From: Nitratireductor sp.
GTDB taxonomy: Bacteria > Pseudomonadota > Alphaproteobacteria > Rhizobiales > Rhizobiaceae
NCBI GenBank assembly: GCA_020441665.1
Contig: JAGRLT010000159.1
Coordinates: 1-45,266, forward strand
Length of the DNA: 45,266 bases
Direction: 5' to 3'
The notes beneath the pieces were generated by a model. That model was given only the letters and a program-made list of their open reading frames with translations, searched no databases and was not told the DNA's origin. The translations under genes and the position numbers were made by a program. Within the stretch, counting starts at the first letter, position 1, and each line of letters opens with the position of its first letter. Below, one piece after another: positions 25,772-36,850 of this stretch.

Positions 25772-25809
25772 GAGGGCGCGTGGTCAGAAAGCCTGTGCGG
25801 ATGGCGGGA

Positions 25810-26286
25810 TCATATCAGCACCGGATCGAGGCCCTTCTTGTCAAGCACCGTTTCCATCACCGGATAGGTGTGGGTCGAGGCGACGCCCGGCAGGGCGCCG
25901 ATCGCATCGCCCAGAACCCTGCGGAAATGCGCCATGTCGCGGGTGCGCACCTTGAGAAGATAGTCGAACCCGCCGGCGACCATGTGGCAGCTTTCAATCT
26001 CGGGAATGCGTTTCGACGCCAGGTTGAACCGGTCGAGCACATCGGTGGTTGTGCGTTCAAGCGTCACCTGGACAAAGGCGATATGCGAAAAGCCCAGCCT
26101 GTCGGCACCGAGTTCCGCATGGTAGCCGGCAATGTGGCCGCTCTTTTCGAGCCGCTTGACGCGCTCCGCGCAGGGGGTTTTCGAAAGCCCGACGGCCGCC
26201 GACAGGTCGGTGATCGACATCCGGCCGTCGGCCTGGAGCGCACGCAGGATATTGCGGTCGATCCGGTCCGGCGAATGAACAGTCAT
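25810..26286 (-). CDS. putR: Lrp/AsnC-family regulator of proline catabolism
   Basis: A 158-residue Lrp-type regulator. Residues 5-60 form the helix-turn-helix (DRIDRNILRALQADGRMSITDLSAAVGLSKTPCAERVKRLE), followed by GHIAGYHAELGADRLGF and the ligand-sensing RAM domain (FVQVTLERTTTDVLDRF, ESCHMVAGGFDYLLKVRTRD). It lies back-to-back with putA, the arrangement of PutR of Agrobacterium and related bacteria, which activates putA in response to proline. The ATG at 26286 has GGAGG close upstream; the frame stays open 16 codons further but that would overrun the operator-like dyad. The permease follows in the same direction. Confidence 0.9.
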   Translation of the reverse strand: MTVHSPDRIDRNILRALQADGRMSITDLSAAVGLSKTPCAERVKRLEKSGHIAGYHAELGADRLGFSHIAFVQVTLERTTTDVLDRFNLASKRIPEIESCHMVAGGFDYLLKVRTRDMAHFRRVLGDAIGALPGVASTHTYPVMETVLDKKGLDPVLI

Positions 26287-26323
26287 GGCCTCCAGTCTCC
26301 CAGGAAATGCCTGATTGGCAGAT

Positions 26324-26379
26324 AATATCACCATGAAATCTCAAAAATAAGGGAGAATCACCTTCTCCACCGTGATATT
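26324..26379. promoter_or_regulatory. Operator-like dyad in the putR-putA divergent region
   Basis: AATATCAC (26324-26331) and its exact inverse GTGATATT (26372-26379) are set with centres 48 nt apart, and a related GAATCACC occurs at 26355-26362. The dyad occupies the middle of the 136-nt region between the putR and putA starts. Spaced, short inverted half-sites suit Lrp-family octamer binding, so PutR is the likely ligand. Confidence 0.55.
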
Positions 26380-26422
26380 CTGACGCAAGTTCCGAATGCC
26401 GGCAAACCTGCAGGAAACCGCC

Positions 26423-29400
26423 ATGACCGCTGCCCAATCCGCGTTATCCGCCCATCGCAAGACCATTCGCGATCTGACCAATCGTGACGAGGCGGACTGT
26501 GTCAGGCAGTTGATCGCCGACCTTGCGCTGGGCGAGGGCGGGCGCGAGGCGATCAGCCTTGAAGCTGCTGAAACCGTGCGCACGATCCGCCGTGAGGCCG
26601 CTCCCGGCATCATGGAGAAATTCCTCGCCGAATACGGCCTCAATACCGATGAGGGCGTGGCGCTGATGTGTCTTGCCGAAGCCTATCTGCGCACCCCCGA
26701 TGCCGAGACGCTCGACGCGCTCATCTCCGACAAGATCGGCGAGGGCGACTGGGCCCGCCATCTGGGCCGGGCGCAGTCCTCGCTGGTCAATGCTTCCACC
26801 TGGGCGCTGATGCTGACCGGCAAGGTGTTCCGCACCATTCCGGCGGAGGCCGATGACCTGGCGAGCGTCATGCGCAGCCTGGTGCAGCGGCTTGGCGAAC
26901 CGGTGGCCCGTTCCGCCGTATCGGAGGCAATGAAGGTTCTCGGCGCGCAGTTTGTCCTTGGCCGATCGATCGAGGAGGCGATCGCCAATGGCAAGGCCGA
27001 GGGCAAGCGCGGCTATCTTCATTCCTTCGACATGCTGGGCGAGGCAGCCCGCACGTCGCGCGACGCCAAGCGCTACTTTCTGGCCTATTCCGACGCGATT
27101 TCCGAGATCGCCAAGCATGCGAAAGCAGACTGGCCGCACGATAATTCCGGCATTTCGGTCAAGCTTTCGGCCCTCCATCCGCGCTATGAAACCGTCAACC
27201 GCGACCGGGTGATGCGCGAGCTCGTGCCGCGCATAACCGCCCTCGCGCTCCATGCCAAGGCGGCCAACATTCCGCTCGCCATCGACGCGGAGGAAGCCGA
27301 CCGGCTCGACCTTTCCCTCGATGTGATCGAAGCGGCGCTCTCCAATTCGGGCCTCGATGGCTGGGACGGATTCGGCGTCGTGGTGCAGGCCTATTCGAAG
27401 CGCTGTCCGGCGGTGCTCGACTGGCTTTACGCCCTTTGCGGACGGCTCGGCCGCAGGATTTCGGTACGCCTCGTCAAGGGCGCCTACTGGGATGCCGAGA
27501 TCAAGAACGCCCAGATGCTGGGGCTTGAGGGCTATCCGGTCTTCACCCGCAAGGAAGCGACCGATATTTCCTATCTGGCCAATGCCAGGAAACTGCTCGG
27601 CATGACCGATCGCATCTATCCGCAATTTGCCACCCACAATGCGCATACCGTCGTTGCCATCGAGAAAATGGCGCCCGAGGGCGTTTCCTTCGAGTTTCAG
27701 CGCCTGCATGGCATGGGCGAGGCGCTGCACGACATCCGCAACAAGGCCGACAAGCGCCGCCGCCGCATCTACGCGCCGGTCGGCGTGCACAAGGACCTGC
27801 TCGCCTATCTGGTCCGCCGCCTGCTTGAAAACGGCGCCAACTCCTCCTTCGTCAACCAGTTGATGGACAAGTCGATCGCACCGGAACTGATCGCCGCCGA
27901 TCCGTTGGCCAAACTGGCGGAGCACGAAACCCTCCCCCATCCGCGCATTCCCCTGCCGCAGAACATTTTCGCCGGTCGCGGCAATTCGCACGGCTGGAAC
28001 CTCAACGATCCGCAGGCGCTCGAAGCCCTGTCGCAACAGATGAGCCCCTTTTCGAAAACGAGATGGGGCGCAAGGTCGGGCGACAAGGTGACGAGCCCCA
28101 CCGATCGGCGCAATACGGTCGGTCACGTCAAGCCGGCAAGCAAGGCCGATGCCGGGGCCGCGATTGCCGCTGCCCGCAAGGCGTTTCCTGCTTGGTCGAA
28201 GAAGACGCCCGAGGCGCGCGCCGCCATCCTGGAAAAGACCGCCGTTCTCTATGAGCAGAACCATGCCGAGATCATGGCGGTCACCGTGCGTGAAGCGGGC
28301 AAGACGCGTTTCGACGCGGTGGCCGAAATTCGCGAGGCGGTGGATTTCCTGCGCTACTACGCGGCTGAAATCCGCACCTGGTCCGAGAAACGGACAGCAC
28401 TCGGCGCGATTGTCTGCATTTCGCCCTGGAATTTCCCCGCCGCCATCTTCACCGGCCAGATCGCCGGCGCGCTTGCTGCCGGCAATACGGTGATCGCCAA
28501 GCCCGCCGAACAGACCCCGCTGATCGCCCAGTTGCTGGTCTCGCTGTTCCACGAAGCCGGTGTTCCCCGAGATGCGCTGGTGCTGGTCCAGGGCGAAGGC
28601 GGAGAAGTCGGCCCGGTGCTGACCGGCTCACCCGACATCGCCGGCGTCGCCTTTACCGGCGGCACGGACACGGCGCGGCTGATCGACCTGTCGCTTGCCA
28701 ACGGCAACCCATCGGCAGCCCTGATCGCGGAAACCGGCGGGCTCAATGCGATGATCGTCGATTCCACCGCCCTGCCGGAACAGGCGGTACGCGACATCGT
28801 CATTTCCGCCTTCCAGTCCGCCGGCCAGCGCTGCTCGGCGCTCCGCGTTCTCTACGTCCAGAAGGACGTGGCGCCGCAAATGCTGGAAATGCTCGAAGGC
28901 GCGGCGCGCGAACTGGCGATCGGCGATCCCTGGAACCCGTCGACCGATGTCGGCCCCGTCATCGATGCGGAGGCCCGCAAGACCATTCTCGATCATTGCG
29001 AAAGGCTCAAGGGCGAAGGTCGCCTGCTGTTCGAACTCGACCTGCCGGAAATGGCGGAACACGGCACCTTCGTGGCGCCCTGTGCCTTCCGGCTCGATTC
29101 GATCCGCGATCTCGAACGTGAGATTTTCGGCCCGGTTCTTCATGTGGTCGAATTCGGGGCGCATGAGCTCGACAAGGTCGTCGACGATATCAACGCCACC
29201 GGCTTCGGCCTAACCATGGGGCTCCATTCGCGCATCGATACCCGCGTCGACAAGGTCTGCGCCCGCGCCCATATCGGCAATATCTATGTCAACCGCAACC
29301 AGATCGGCGCGGTGGTCGGCGTTCAGCCCTTCGGTGGCGAGGGGCTTTCGGGCACCGGGCCGAAGGCTGGCGGCCCGCTCTATGCCAGGCGCTTCACAAG

Positions 29401-29812
29401 GCCCGAAGGTGCTGTGGCCCTGCCCGCCGCGCCGCGTGAAATGCCCGGACCCACCGGCGAGCGCAATACCTGGTCGCTGATCCCGCGCGGTCTCACCGCT
29501 TGTCTCGGCCCGGGTGATGCTGCGATTGCCGCCCAGAAGGCGGCGGCCGTACAGGCGGGCAACCGGGTGATAACGCTGGCCGACTTCGGCGGGACTCTGG
29601 AAGGACTGCTCTCTCTGCCCGAACTCTCGGCGGTGCTCCATTCAGGCGAGGGGGCGGCGGAAATCCGCCGGCATCTTGCCGCCCGCCAGGGCAAGCGCGT
29701 ACCGCTCATCGATCCCGCGATCAGCCCGGAAATGCTCTATGGCGAGAAGGTCGTCTCGGAGGACACGACGGCATCGGGCGGCAATGCCAGCCTGCTGGCA
29801 AGCGTGGGGTGA
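26423..29812 (+). CDS. putA: Bifunctional proline dehydrogenase / glutamate-gamma-semialdehyde dehydrogenase
   Basis: PutA oxidises proline to glutamate in two steps with substrate channelling: FAD-dependent proline dehydrogenase, then NAD-dependent aldehyde dehydrogenase. The 1129 residues begin with the alpha domain, then the PRODH barrel (LAIDAEEADRLDLSLDVIE; YAPVGVHKDLLAYLVRRLLENGANSSFVNQ), then the ALDH half with ISPWNFPAAIFTGQ, AETGGLN and the catalytic Cys in SAGQRCSALR. A C-terminal domain of about 120 residues follows, as in type-B PutA. No ribbon-helix-helix domain is present, so this PutA cannot regulate itself, consistent with the adjacent putR. AGGAAA before ATG 26423 favours it over ATG 26396. 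Confidence 0.97.
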   Translation: MTAAQSALSAHRKTIRDLTNRDEADCVRQLIADLALGEGGREAISLEAAETVRTIRREAAPGIMEKFLAEYGLNTDEGVALMCLAEAYLRTPDAETLDALISDKIGEGDWARHLGRAQSSLVNASTWALMLTGKVFRTIPAEADDLASVMRSLVQRLGEPVARSAVSEAMKVLGAQFVLGRSIEEAIANGKAEGKRGYLHSFDMLGEAARTSRDAKRYFLAYSDAISEIAKHAKADWPHDNSGISVKLSALHPRYETVNRDRVMRELVPRITALALHAKAANIPLAIDAEEADRLDLSLDVIEAALSNSGLDGWDGFGVVVQAYSKRCPAVLDWLYALCGRLGRRISVRLVKGAYWDAEIKNAQMLGLEGYPVFTRKEATDISYLANARKLLGMTDRIYPQFATHNAHTVVAIEKMAPEGVSFEFQRLHGMGEALHDIRNKADKRRRRIYAPVGVHKDLLAYLVRRLLENGANSSFVNQLMDKSIAPELIAADPLAKLAEHETLPHPRIPLPQNIFAGRGNSHGWNLNDPQALEALSQQMSPFSKTRWGARSGDKVTSPTDRRNTVGHVKPASKADAGAAIAAARKAFPAWSKKTPEARAAILEKTAVLYEQNHAEIMAVTVREAGKTRFDAVAEIREAVDFLRYYAAEIRTWSEKRTALGAIVCISPWNFPAAIFTGQIAGALAAGNTVIAKPAEQTPLIAQLLVSLFHEAGVPRDALVLVQGEGGEVGPVLTGSPDIAGVAFTGGTDTARLIDLSLANGNPSAALIAETGGLNAMIVDSTALPEQAVRDIVISAFQSAGQRCSALRVLYVQKDVAPQMLEMLEGAARELAIGDPWNPSTDVGPVIDAEARKTILDHCERLKGEGRLLFELDLPEMAEHGTFVAPCAFRLDSIRDLEREIFGPVLHVVEFGAHELDKVVDDINATGFGLTMGLHSRIDTRVDKVCARAHIGNIYVNRNQIGAVVGVQPFGGEGLSGTGPKAGGPLYARRFTRPEGAVALPAAPREMPGPTGERNTWSLIPRGLTACLGPGDAAIAAQKAAAVQAGNRVITLADFGGTLEGLLSLPELSAVLHSGEGAAEIRRHLAARQGKRVPLIDPAISPEMLYGEKVVSEDTTASGGNASLLASVG

Positions 29813-29847
29813 GAAAGACGGGCTTTTAAAAGGGCACGGGCTTCCAT

Positions 29848-29871
29848 GTCTCCCCCTCTCAAAGGGGAGAC
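29848..29871. terminator. Hairpin between convergent putA and sdaA
   Basis: GTCTCCCC and GGGGAGAC flank an 8-nt loop in the 69-nt gap between the two stops. Position suits a shared bidirectional terminator, though neither strand shows a T-run. Confidence 0.5.
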
Positions 29872-29881
29872 GTTAGAAACC

Positions 29882-31282
<1,401 letters not shown>

Positions 31283-31383
31283 GGTTCGCAATCCCGGTTG
31301 GAAGCCGCGACCCTATTCTGCACCCATTTTGCCCGCTTCTCCAAAACCGTCACCCAATGGACGGATTGAGAAGCGCTTGCATG

Positions 31384-32232
31384 CTACAGCTTGCCGGCTT
31401 CCTCGAGATAGATGCCGCGCAGGCCGCGGGCGGTATCGCCTGGCCTGCCGTCGCCGACGGGTTTTCCGTCGATCGAAACGACGGGTGTCACGAAGGCCGA
31501 GGCCGAAGTGATGAAGGCTTCCCTGGCGCCCTGCGCCTCCTCGACGGTGAAGGGCCGTTCCTCGACGCGGATCTGCCGCTCGCGCGCAAACCGCAGCACG
31601 GCGCGCCGGGTGATGCCGTGCAGAATGTCGGTGGAAAGCTGGCGGGTGACCAGCGTGCCGTCGTGAAGCACGATCCAGGCATTGTTCGACGTGCCCTCGG
31701 TCACCTGTCCGTCTTCTACCAGCCAAGCATCGTCAGCGCCCCTCGCCCGGGCTTCCTCCTTGCACATCGAAGGATAGAGCAGTTGCACGGTCTTGATGTC
31801 GCGCCGGTGCCATCTGAGATCCGGCAGGGTAATGACGCTGAGGCCGCGCTCGGCAGCCGGGTTTTCCGCCACCTTCTTGGCCTGGGTGAACATGACCAGC
31901 GAAGGCCTGGCGTCGGCGGGAAAGTTGAAATCCCGGTCGGCCGCGCCGCGCGTCACCTGCAGATAGAGCATGCCCTCGCTGACCGCATTCCGTTTGACCA
32001 CTTCGTGCTGGATCCGCTCGATCTCTTCCATCGGGCAGGGCTCGGCCATGTTGAGTTCGTCGAGCGAGCGCTTGAGGCGAAGCAGGTGCTGCTGATTGTC
32101 GATCAGCCTGCCATCGATGATCGACGAGACTTCATAAACGGCGTCGGCGAACAGGAAGCCCCGGTCGAACACCGACAGCTTGGCTTCTTCCTCAGGCAGA
32201 TATTCCCCGTTGACATAGACGATACGGCTCAT
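31384..32232 (-). CDS. Class IV aminotransferase, D-amino-acid transaminase-like
   Basis: A 282-residue PLP enzyme of fold type IV. The catalytic Lys is Lys147 in WHRRDIKTVQLL, and the cofactor-binding Glu is Glu179 in VTEGTSNN. The opening IVYVNGEYLPEEEAKLSVFDRGFLFADAVYEV is typical of D-alanine transaminase (Dat), and the RDIK context agrees better with Dat than with branched-chain IlvE or with aminodeoxychorismate lyase. It would interconvert D-alanine and D-glutamate with their keto acids. It starts 9 nt after pyrC stops and probably shares its transcript. Substrate choice rests on sequence likeness only. Confidence 0.88.
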   Translation of the reverse strand: MSRIVYVNGEYLPEEEAKLSVFDRGFLFADAVYEVSSIIDGRLIDNQQHLLRLKRSLDELNMAEPCPMEEIERIQHEVVKRNAVSEGMLYLQVTRGAADRDFNFPADARPSLVMFTQAKKVAENPAAERGLSVITLPDLRWHRRDIKTVQLLYPSMCKEEARARGADDAWLVEDGQVTEGTSNNAWIVLHDGTLVTRQLSTDILHGITRRAVLRFARERQIRVEERPFTVEEAQGAREAFITSASAFVTPVVSIDGKPVGDGRPGDTARGLRGIYLEEAGKL

Positions 32233-32241
32233 GGCGCTTCC

Positions 32242-33288
32242 TTACTGAACATCCCAATAGAGCGGGAACATCGGATCGAAGACGGTGACGGTTCCGGCCC
32301 CGGTCTCGATTTTGCCCGGAAAGACGACCGGCTCACTGCGTTTGACCAGCGTGATGCGTTCCGCATTGACCGGCAGGCGGTAGAAGGCGGGGCCGTTAAG
32401 CGAGGCGAAGGCCTCAAGCTTGTCAAGCGCGCCGTCCTCCTCGAAGACATGGGCAAGGCAGCTCATCGTATTGGGCGCGGTGAAGATGCCGGCGCAGCCG
32501 CAGGCCGTCTCCTTGGTGGGGTCCGAATGCGGCGCGGAATCGGTGCCGAGAAAGAACCGCCGGTCGCCCGAGGCCGCGGCCCGGCGCAGCGCCAGGCGGT
32601 GTTCCTCGCGCTTGGCCACCGGCAGGCAGTAGTAGTGCGGGCGTATACCGCCGGCCAGGATCGCATTGCGGTTGATGACGAGATGGTGGGTGGTGATCGT
32701 CGCGGCGAGATTGTCTTCCGCGGCCCTCACATAGTCGACGCCCTGTCGCGTCGTCACATGTTCCAGCACGATGCGCAGTTCGGGGATGCGCCGGCGTATC
32801 GGCTCCAGAACGGTTTCGATAAAAACCGCCTCGCGGTCGAAAATGTCGATGGCCGGATCGGTCACCTCGCCATGGACGCAAAGCACCATGCCGGCCTTCG
32901 CCATGGCTTCCAGCACCGGATAGACCTTCTCGACATGCGTGACCCCGCTGGCCGAATTGGTCGTCGCGCCGGCGGGATAGAGCTTGACCGCCGTGACGTG
33001 GCCATCCTCATAGCCGGCGACGACATCGGCCGGATCGGTATTCTCGGTGAGGTAGAGCACCATCAGCGGGTTGAAGAAATCGGCCCTGGGCTTTGCCGCC
33101 AGAATGCGCTCGCGATAGGCCCGCGCATCCGCCGTCGTTACCACCGGCGGCACCAGATTTGGCATGATGATCGCGCGATGAAAATGCCGCGAGGAATGCG
33201 GCAGCACGCCCGCCAGCATCGCGCCGTCGCGCAGATGCAGATGCCAGTCATCGGGCTTGGTAATGGTGAGGCTCTGGGTCACGTTCAT
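32242..33288 (-). CDS. pyrC: Dihydroorotase (class II)
   Basis: Cyclises N-carbamoyl-aspartate to dihydroorotate in pyrimidine synthesis. The 348 residues match the short, E. coli PyrC-like class: [10 protein letters not shown] (zinc ligands His16 and His18), [13 protein letters not shown] with the carbamylated Lys102, the HGEVTD and LEHVTT histidines, and GTDSAPH with the catalytic Asp. All metal ligands are present. The start could also be a GTG two codons earlier (33294); neither has a good Shine-Dalgarno. The D-amino-acid transaminase gene follows after 9 nt. Confidence 0.95.
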   Translation of the reverse strand: MNVTQSLTITKPDDWHLHLRDGAMLAGVLPHSSRHFHRAIIMPNLVPPVVTTADARAYRERILAAKPRADFFNPLMVLYLTENTDPADVVAGYEDGHVTAVKLYPAGATTNSASGVTHVEKVYPVLEAMAKAGMVLCVHGEVTDPAIDIFDREAVFIETVLEPIRRRIPELRIVLEHVTTRQGVDYVRAAEDNLAATITTHHLVINRNAILAGGIRPHYYCLPVAKREEHRLALRRAAASGDRRFFLGTDSAPHSDPTKETACGCAGIFTAPNTMSCLAHVFEEDGALDKLEAFASLNGPAFYRLPVNAERITLVKRSEPVVFPGKIETGAGTVTVFDPMFPLYWDVQ

Positions 33289-33378
33289 TCCCACATTGCG
33301 TCGCGACGGGTCTTACTGTGCGCTGCAATTGGGGTCAATCGTGTCCGGCACGGATTGACCCGTCATCGCGAGAGCCCG

Positions 33379-34710
33379 TCATACCCGGCCAAACAGAAGA
33401 TCGGCGATAAGCTTGTCTCGGCCATAGACGTCGCTGAAGACCTGTACCTTGCCGTCTTTCACCCAGGTGGTGAAATAGGTCAGATGCACCGGGATGGGCC
33501 GCTGGAAGTTCACCCCCTTGGTCTGTCGGCTGGCAACGATCGCATTGAGCTTGCCGAGCGCCGGATTGTTGTCGAGCCGGTACAGGATCTGGGCAAACTC
33601 CATCGGCTTGCTCACCCGGATACAGCCATGGGAAAGCGCCCGGTCCGACTGGTCGAACAGGTTGCGGTTCGCGGTGTCGTGCAGATAGACGTTGAATTTG
33701 TTGGGGAAGAGGAACTTCACCTGGCCGAGCGCGTTTTCGGGTCCGGCCGGCTGGACGATGCGGTAGGGGAAATGGCTGCCGCTGACCGAGCTCCAGTCGA
33801 TCTGGCGTGCGCTCATTCGTGGCGCATCGCTCTGCCAGCTCGCATAAAGATCGTAGCCGCGTTTTTCGAGGTAGGCCGGATCCTGGCGCAATTTTGGCAG
33901 TATCTCATTGCCGGCGATGGCGGGCGTCACCGTCCAGGTCGGATTGAATTCCGAATACTGGATGTTGTCGGAAAACATTGGCGTGCGGTGATATTTCTGT
34001 CCGACGATCACCTTGCGCCGGTCGATATCCTGGCCGTTCGAGCGCACATACATCAGGAAGGCGGCGGTATTGACGAAGACATGGTTCTTGCCGAGGTCGC
34101 GCGGCAGCCAGCGCCAGCGCTCCATGTTGACGATGATCCGCCGCTGGGCAATCGGATCGGGTGTGCGGACAAGCGCCTTCCTGAGCGCCTGATACTGTTC
34201 ATGCGGCGGGCGCAGCCGCTCGATCACGGTCAGCGGCCCGTTCTTTTCCATCGAGCCGATCAGCGCAATCGTGTCGAGCTTCTTGCGCGGAATTACGATG
34301 TCGGGCTCGGAAACCGCCGGCGTCGTGCGCCCGCCGTAGAGATCGCGGGCAAAGCGGGTCGCGCCATAAGAAAGAAAGAGTTCGAGCCCGGCCAGTTCGT
34401 CGCCGCGCAGCTTGCCAGGGTCGGCCGGCAGGCCGCCGATATAGTCGAGCGGTTCCAGCCCGTCGAGCCAGGCATCACTCAGGACGTCGATCAATTCCTT
34501 GCCGCGCCGGCTCAGCCCCTGATTGCTGGTCCAGATGCCGTTATAGCCATTGCGCTGGTAATAGGGCATGACCGCATCGACCTGAACGATCGAGCCGCGC
34601 CACTTGATCGCCTGGGCATTGGCAAACGACCGAACGCTGGCCGCAGCCGACGCGCTCACCAGCGCCATGAGCCACGCGCAAACCGTCAGAACAAATCCAA
34701 GCCGCCTCAT
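33379..34710 (-). CDS. L,D-transpeptidase (YcbB/LdtD-like), exported
   Basis: A 443-residue periplasmic enzyme that makes 3-3 cross-links in peptidoglycan or attaches proteins to it. A signal peptide (MRRLGFVLTVCAWLMALVSA) precedes the scaffold region (YYQRNGYNGIWTSNQGLSRRGKELIDVL and so on), then VNMERWRWLPRDLGKNHVFVN, and the catalytic YkuD domain with SHGCIRVSKP, where Cys363 is the nucleophile. The start at 34710 is fixed by a near-perfect GAGGAGAAGGGG immediately upstream and by the signal peptide; the open frame 90 codons further 5' is spurious. It is divergent from the TetR gene. Confidence 0.93.
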   Translation of the reverse strand: MRRLGFVLTVCAWLMALVSASAAASVRSFANAQAIKWRGSIVQVDAVMPYYQRNGYNGIWTSNQGLSRRGKELIDVLSDAWLDGLEPLDYIGGLPADPGKLRGDELAGLELFLSYGATRFARDLYGGRTTPAVSEPDIVIPRKKLDTIALIGSMEKNGPLTVIERLRPPHEQYQALRKALVRTPDPIAQRRIIVNMERWRWLPRDLGKNHVFVNTAAFLMYVRSNGQDIDRRKVIVGQKYHRTPMFSDNIQYSEFNPTWTVTPAIAGNEILPKLRQDPAYLEKRGYDLYASWQSDAPRMSARQIDWSSVSGSHFPYRIVQPAGPENALGQVKFLFPNKFNVYLHDTANRNLFDQSDRALSHGCIRVSKPMEFAQILYRLDNNPALGKLNAIVASRQTKGVNFQRPIPVHLTYFTTWVKDGKVQVFSDVYGRDKLIADLLFGRV

Positions 34711-34956
34711 CCCCTTCTCCTCATCGCGATGCCGAACCGCCACGATCGCAAAAGTGCCGGCGAAACCCATCGAAAACCCTCGATAGCAAACCCTTGCGGC
34801 ACCCGCCAGACGGATTTTGGTCGCCAGGCGGATGATGGCGACGGGCGATGGCAGGCGGGCGATGTCGTCGCGCCGGAAGGGAGAAATGGGAGAGGGCATG
34901 GAAACCAAGTGCGTCCTTTCGGCTTCGGGCGCCGCAAGGCATGGGTACAAAGCCTC

Positions 34957-34985
34957 TTGACAAAATGAACAAATGTTCATTTAAT
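34957..34985 (+). promoter_or_regulatory. Consensus-like sigma70-type promoter of the tetR gene
   Basis: TTGACA at 34957-34962, a 17-nt spacer, and TTTAAT at 34980-34985. A start about 7 nt downstream of the -10 would be 34992, the A of the ATG itself, so the transcript should be leaderless. No Shine-Dalgarno lies before the ATG, which agrees. Confidence 0.7.
34963..34982. promoter_or_regulatory. 20-bp palindromic operator inside the tetR promoter
   Basis: AAATGAAC, AAAT, GTTCATTT: 8-bp perfect arms filling the spacer between the -35 and -10 boxes. Size and placement are those of a TetR-family autoregulatory operator; binding would block RNA polymerase directly. Confidence 0.75.
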
Positions 34986-34991
34986 TAATTC

Positions 34992-35627
34992 ATGGCACGA
35001 AAAACCGGATCGAATGGTGAGTTGACAGCGGAGCGGGTGCGGCTTGCCGCGCTCAGGCTCTTTGCCGACCAGGGCTATGCCGCCGTCTCCATGCGCGAGA
35101 TCGCTTCGGCGGTCGGCTTGCAGGCCGGCGCGCTCTACAACCATTTTCCCAACAAGCAGGCTCTGCTTTTCGATCTGATGGAGGGTCACATGCTCGACCT
35201 GATCGGCGAGTGGGAGCGCGAAAGCCGCCGGTTTGTCGATCCCGTTGCGGCGCTTGAGGGCTTTGTCCGCTTTCACATCCGCTATCATCTGACGCGCCAG
35301 GATGCCGTGTTCATCTCCTACATGGAATTGCGCAATCTGGAGCCGGAGAACTTTGCCCGCATCGAGGCGCTGCGCCGGGTCTATGAGGGCTTCCTGCGCA
35401 AGATCATGTCCATTGGAAAACGGGACGGCGCCTTCCGCATCGGCGATACGCCGGTCGCCGCCATGGCGATCATCGCCATGCTGACCGGCATCGGCACCTG
35501 GTTCCGTTCCGGTGGCCGTCTTTCGGTTGCCGAAGTCGAGGAGATCTATGTGCAGATGGCGCTGGGCAGCCTTGGCTGCGGCGTGGCGCGGGCAGCGCGC
35601 TCAATGCTGGCGGAGCCGGTCGAATAG
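34992..35627 (+). CDS. TetR-family regulator heading the leucine/isovalerate locus
   Basis: A 211-residue TetR-type repressor. The helix-turn-helix is residues 34-53 (MREIASAVGLQAGALYNHFP) in the usual context RLAALRLFADQGYAAVSM. The C-terminal domain contains FHIRYHLTRQDAVFISYMELRNLEPENF, seen in regulators of acyl-CoA metabolism. It lies 54 nt before isovaleryl-CoA dehydrogenase in the same direction and has a palindrome inside its own promoter. Repression of itself and the downstream genes, relieved by a pathway acyl-CoA, is likely. TetR-type LiuQ and MerR-type LiuR are known regulators of this pathway in other proteobacteria; whether this is an orthologue of LiuQ is not established. Confidence 0.88.
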   Translation: MARKTGSNGELTAERVRLAALRLFADQGYAAVSMREIASAVGLQAGALYNHFPNKQALLFDLMEGHMLDLIGEWERESRRFVDPVAALEGFVRFHIRYHLTRQDAVFISYMELRNLEPENFARIEALRRVYEGFLRKIMSIGKRDGAFRIGDTPVAAMAIIAMLTGIGTWFRSGGRLSVAEVEEIYVQMALGSLGCGVARAARSMLAEPVE

Positions 35628-35681
35628 GAATAGGCTTGCCGGGCCGAAGGCAGACGGCCGGCGCAGTTGGAGGAAGAAGCT

Positions 35682-36845
35682 ATGTTTTATGCCAGCATGA
35701 ACTTTGCCTTGGGCGAGGAGATCGGCGCGCTCAGGGAAATGACCCATAAATGGGCGCAGGAAAAGCTGGCCCCGCGCGCCGCCGAAATCGATCGCGAAAA
35801 CAATTTCCCGGCAGAACTCTGGAAGGAAATGGGCGAACTGGGCCTGCTCGGCGTTACCGTCGAGGAGGAATATGGCGGTGCCGATATGGGCTATCTCGCC
35901 CATACCGTCGTTGTTGAGGAAATCGCCCGGGCGTCGGCCTCCGTCTCGCTGTCCTATGGCGCGCATTCCAATCTTTGCGTCAACCAGATCCGCCTCAACG
36001 GCACGCCGGAACAGAAGGCGAAATACCTTCCCGGGTTGATTTCGGGCGATCATGTCGGCGCGCTTGCCATGTCGGAGGCTTCTGCCGGTTCCGATGTGGT
36101 GTCGATGAAGCTGCGGGCCGAGAAGCGCAACGATCACTACCGCCTCAACGGCACGAAATACTGGATCACCAACGGCCCTGACGCCGACACGCTGGTGGTC
36201 TATGCCAAGACCGATCCGGCCGCGGGCCCGCGCGGCATCACCGCCTTCCTGATCGAAAAGACCATGAAGGGCTTTTCCACTTCGGAGCCCTTCCACAAGC
36301 TCGGCATGCGCGGCTCCAATACCGGGGAACTGATCTTCGAGGACTGCGAAGTGCCGTTTGACAACGTGCTCGGCCAGGAGGGCAAGGGCGTCAACGTGCT
36401 GATGTCCGGCCTGGACTATGAGCGGGTGGTGCTTTCCGGCATCGGCATCGGCATCATGCATGCCTGCCTCGACCACATCATGCCCTACCTTTCCGAGCGC
36501 CGGCAGTTTGGCGAGCCGATCGGCAATTTCCAGCTCATGCAGGGCAAGATCGCCGACATGTATGCCGCCATGAACTCGGCCCGCGCCTATGTCTATGCCG
36601 TCGCCGGTGCCTGCGACCGGGGCGAGGTGACGCGCCAGGATGCCGCCGCCTGCGTGCTCTATGCTTCCGAATCCGCCATGCAGCAGGCAACCCAGGCCGT
36701 CCAGGCCATGGGCGGCGCCGGCTATCTCGACGACAGCCCGGTCAGCCGCATCTTCCGCGATGCCAAGCTGATGGAAATCGGCGCCGGCACGTCCGAGATC
36801 CGCCGCATGCTGGTCGGCCGCGAACTGATGAAGGCGATGGGATAG
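35682..36845 (+). CDS. ivd: Isovaleryl-CoA dehydrogenase
   Basis: Flavin enzyme that oxidises isovaleryl-CoA to 3-methylcrotonyl-CoA in leucine breakdown. The 387 residues carry the acyl-CoA dehydrogenase signatures [36 protein letters not shown] and the C-terminal [33 protein letters not shown]. The catalytic base is Glu247 in [11 protein letters not shown], the position used by isovaleryl-CoA dehydrogenases rather than the C-terminal site of other family members. GGAGGAAG precedes ATG 35682; a start five codons upstream would remove that site. The following genes for the next steps support the assignment. Also called liuA. Confidence 0.95.
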   Translation: MFYASMNFALGEEIGALREMTHKWAQEKLAPRAAEIDRENNFPAELWKEMGELGLLGVTVEEEYGGADMGYLAHTVVVEEIARASASVSLSYGAHSNLCVNQIRLNGTPEQKAKYLPGLISGDHVGALAMSEASAGSDVVSMKLRAEKRNDHYRLNGTKYWITNGPDADTLVVYAKTDPAAGPRGITAFLIEKTMKGFSTSEPFHKLGMRGSNTGELIFEDCEVPFDNVLGQEGKGVNVLMSGLDYERVVLSGIGIGIMHACLDHIMPYLSERRQFGEPIGNFQLMQGKIADMYAAMNSARAYVYAVAGACDRGEVTRQDAAACVLYASESAMQQATQAVQAMGGAGYLDDSPVSRIFRDAKLMEIGAGTSEIRRMLVGRELMKAMG

Positions 36846-36850
36846 GCGCG

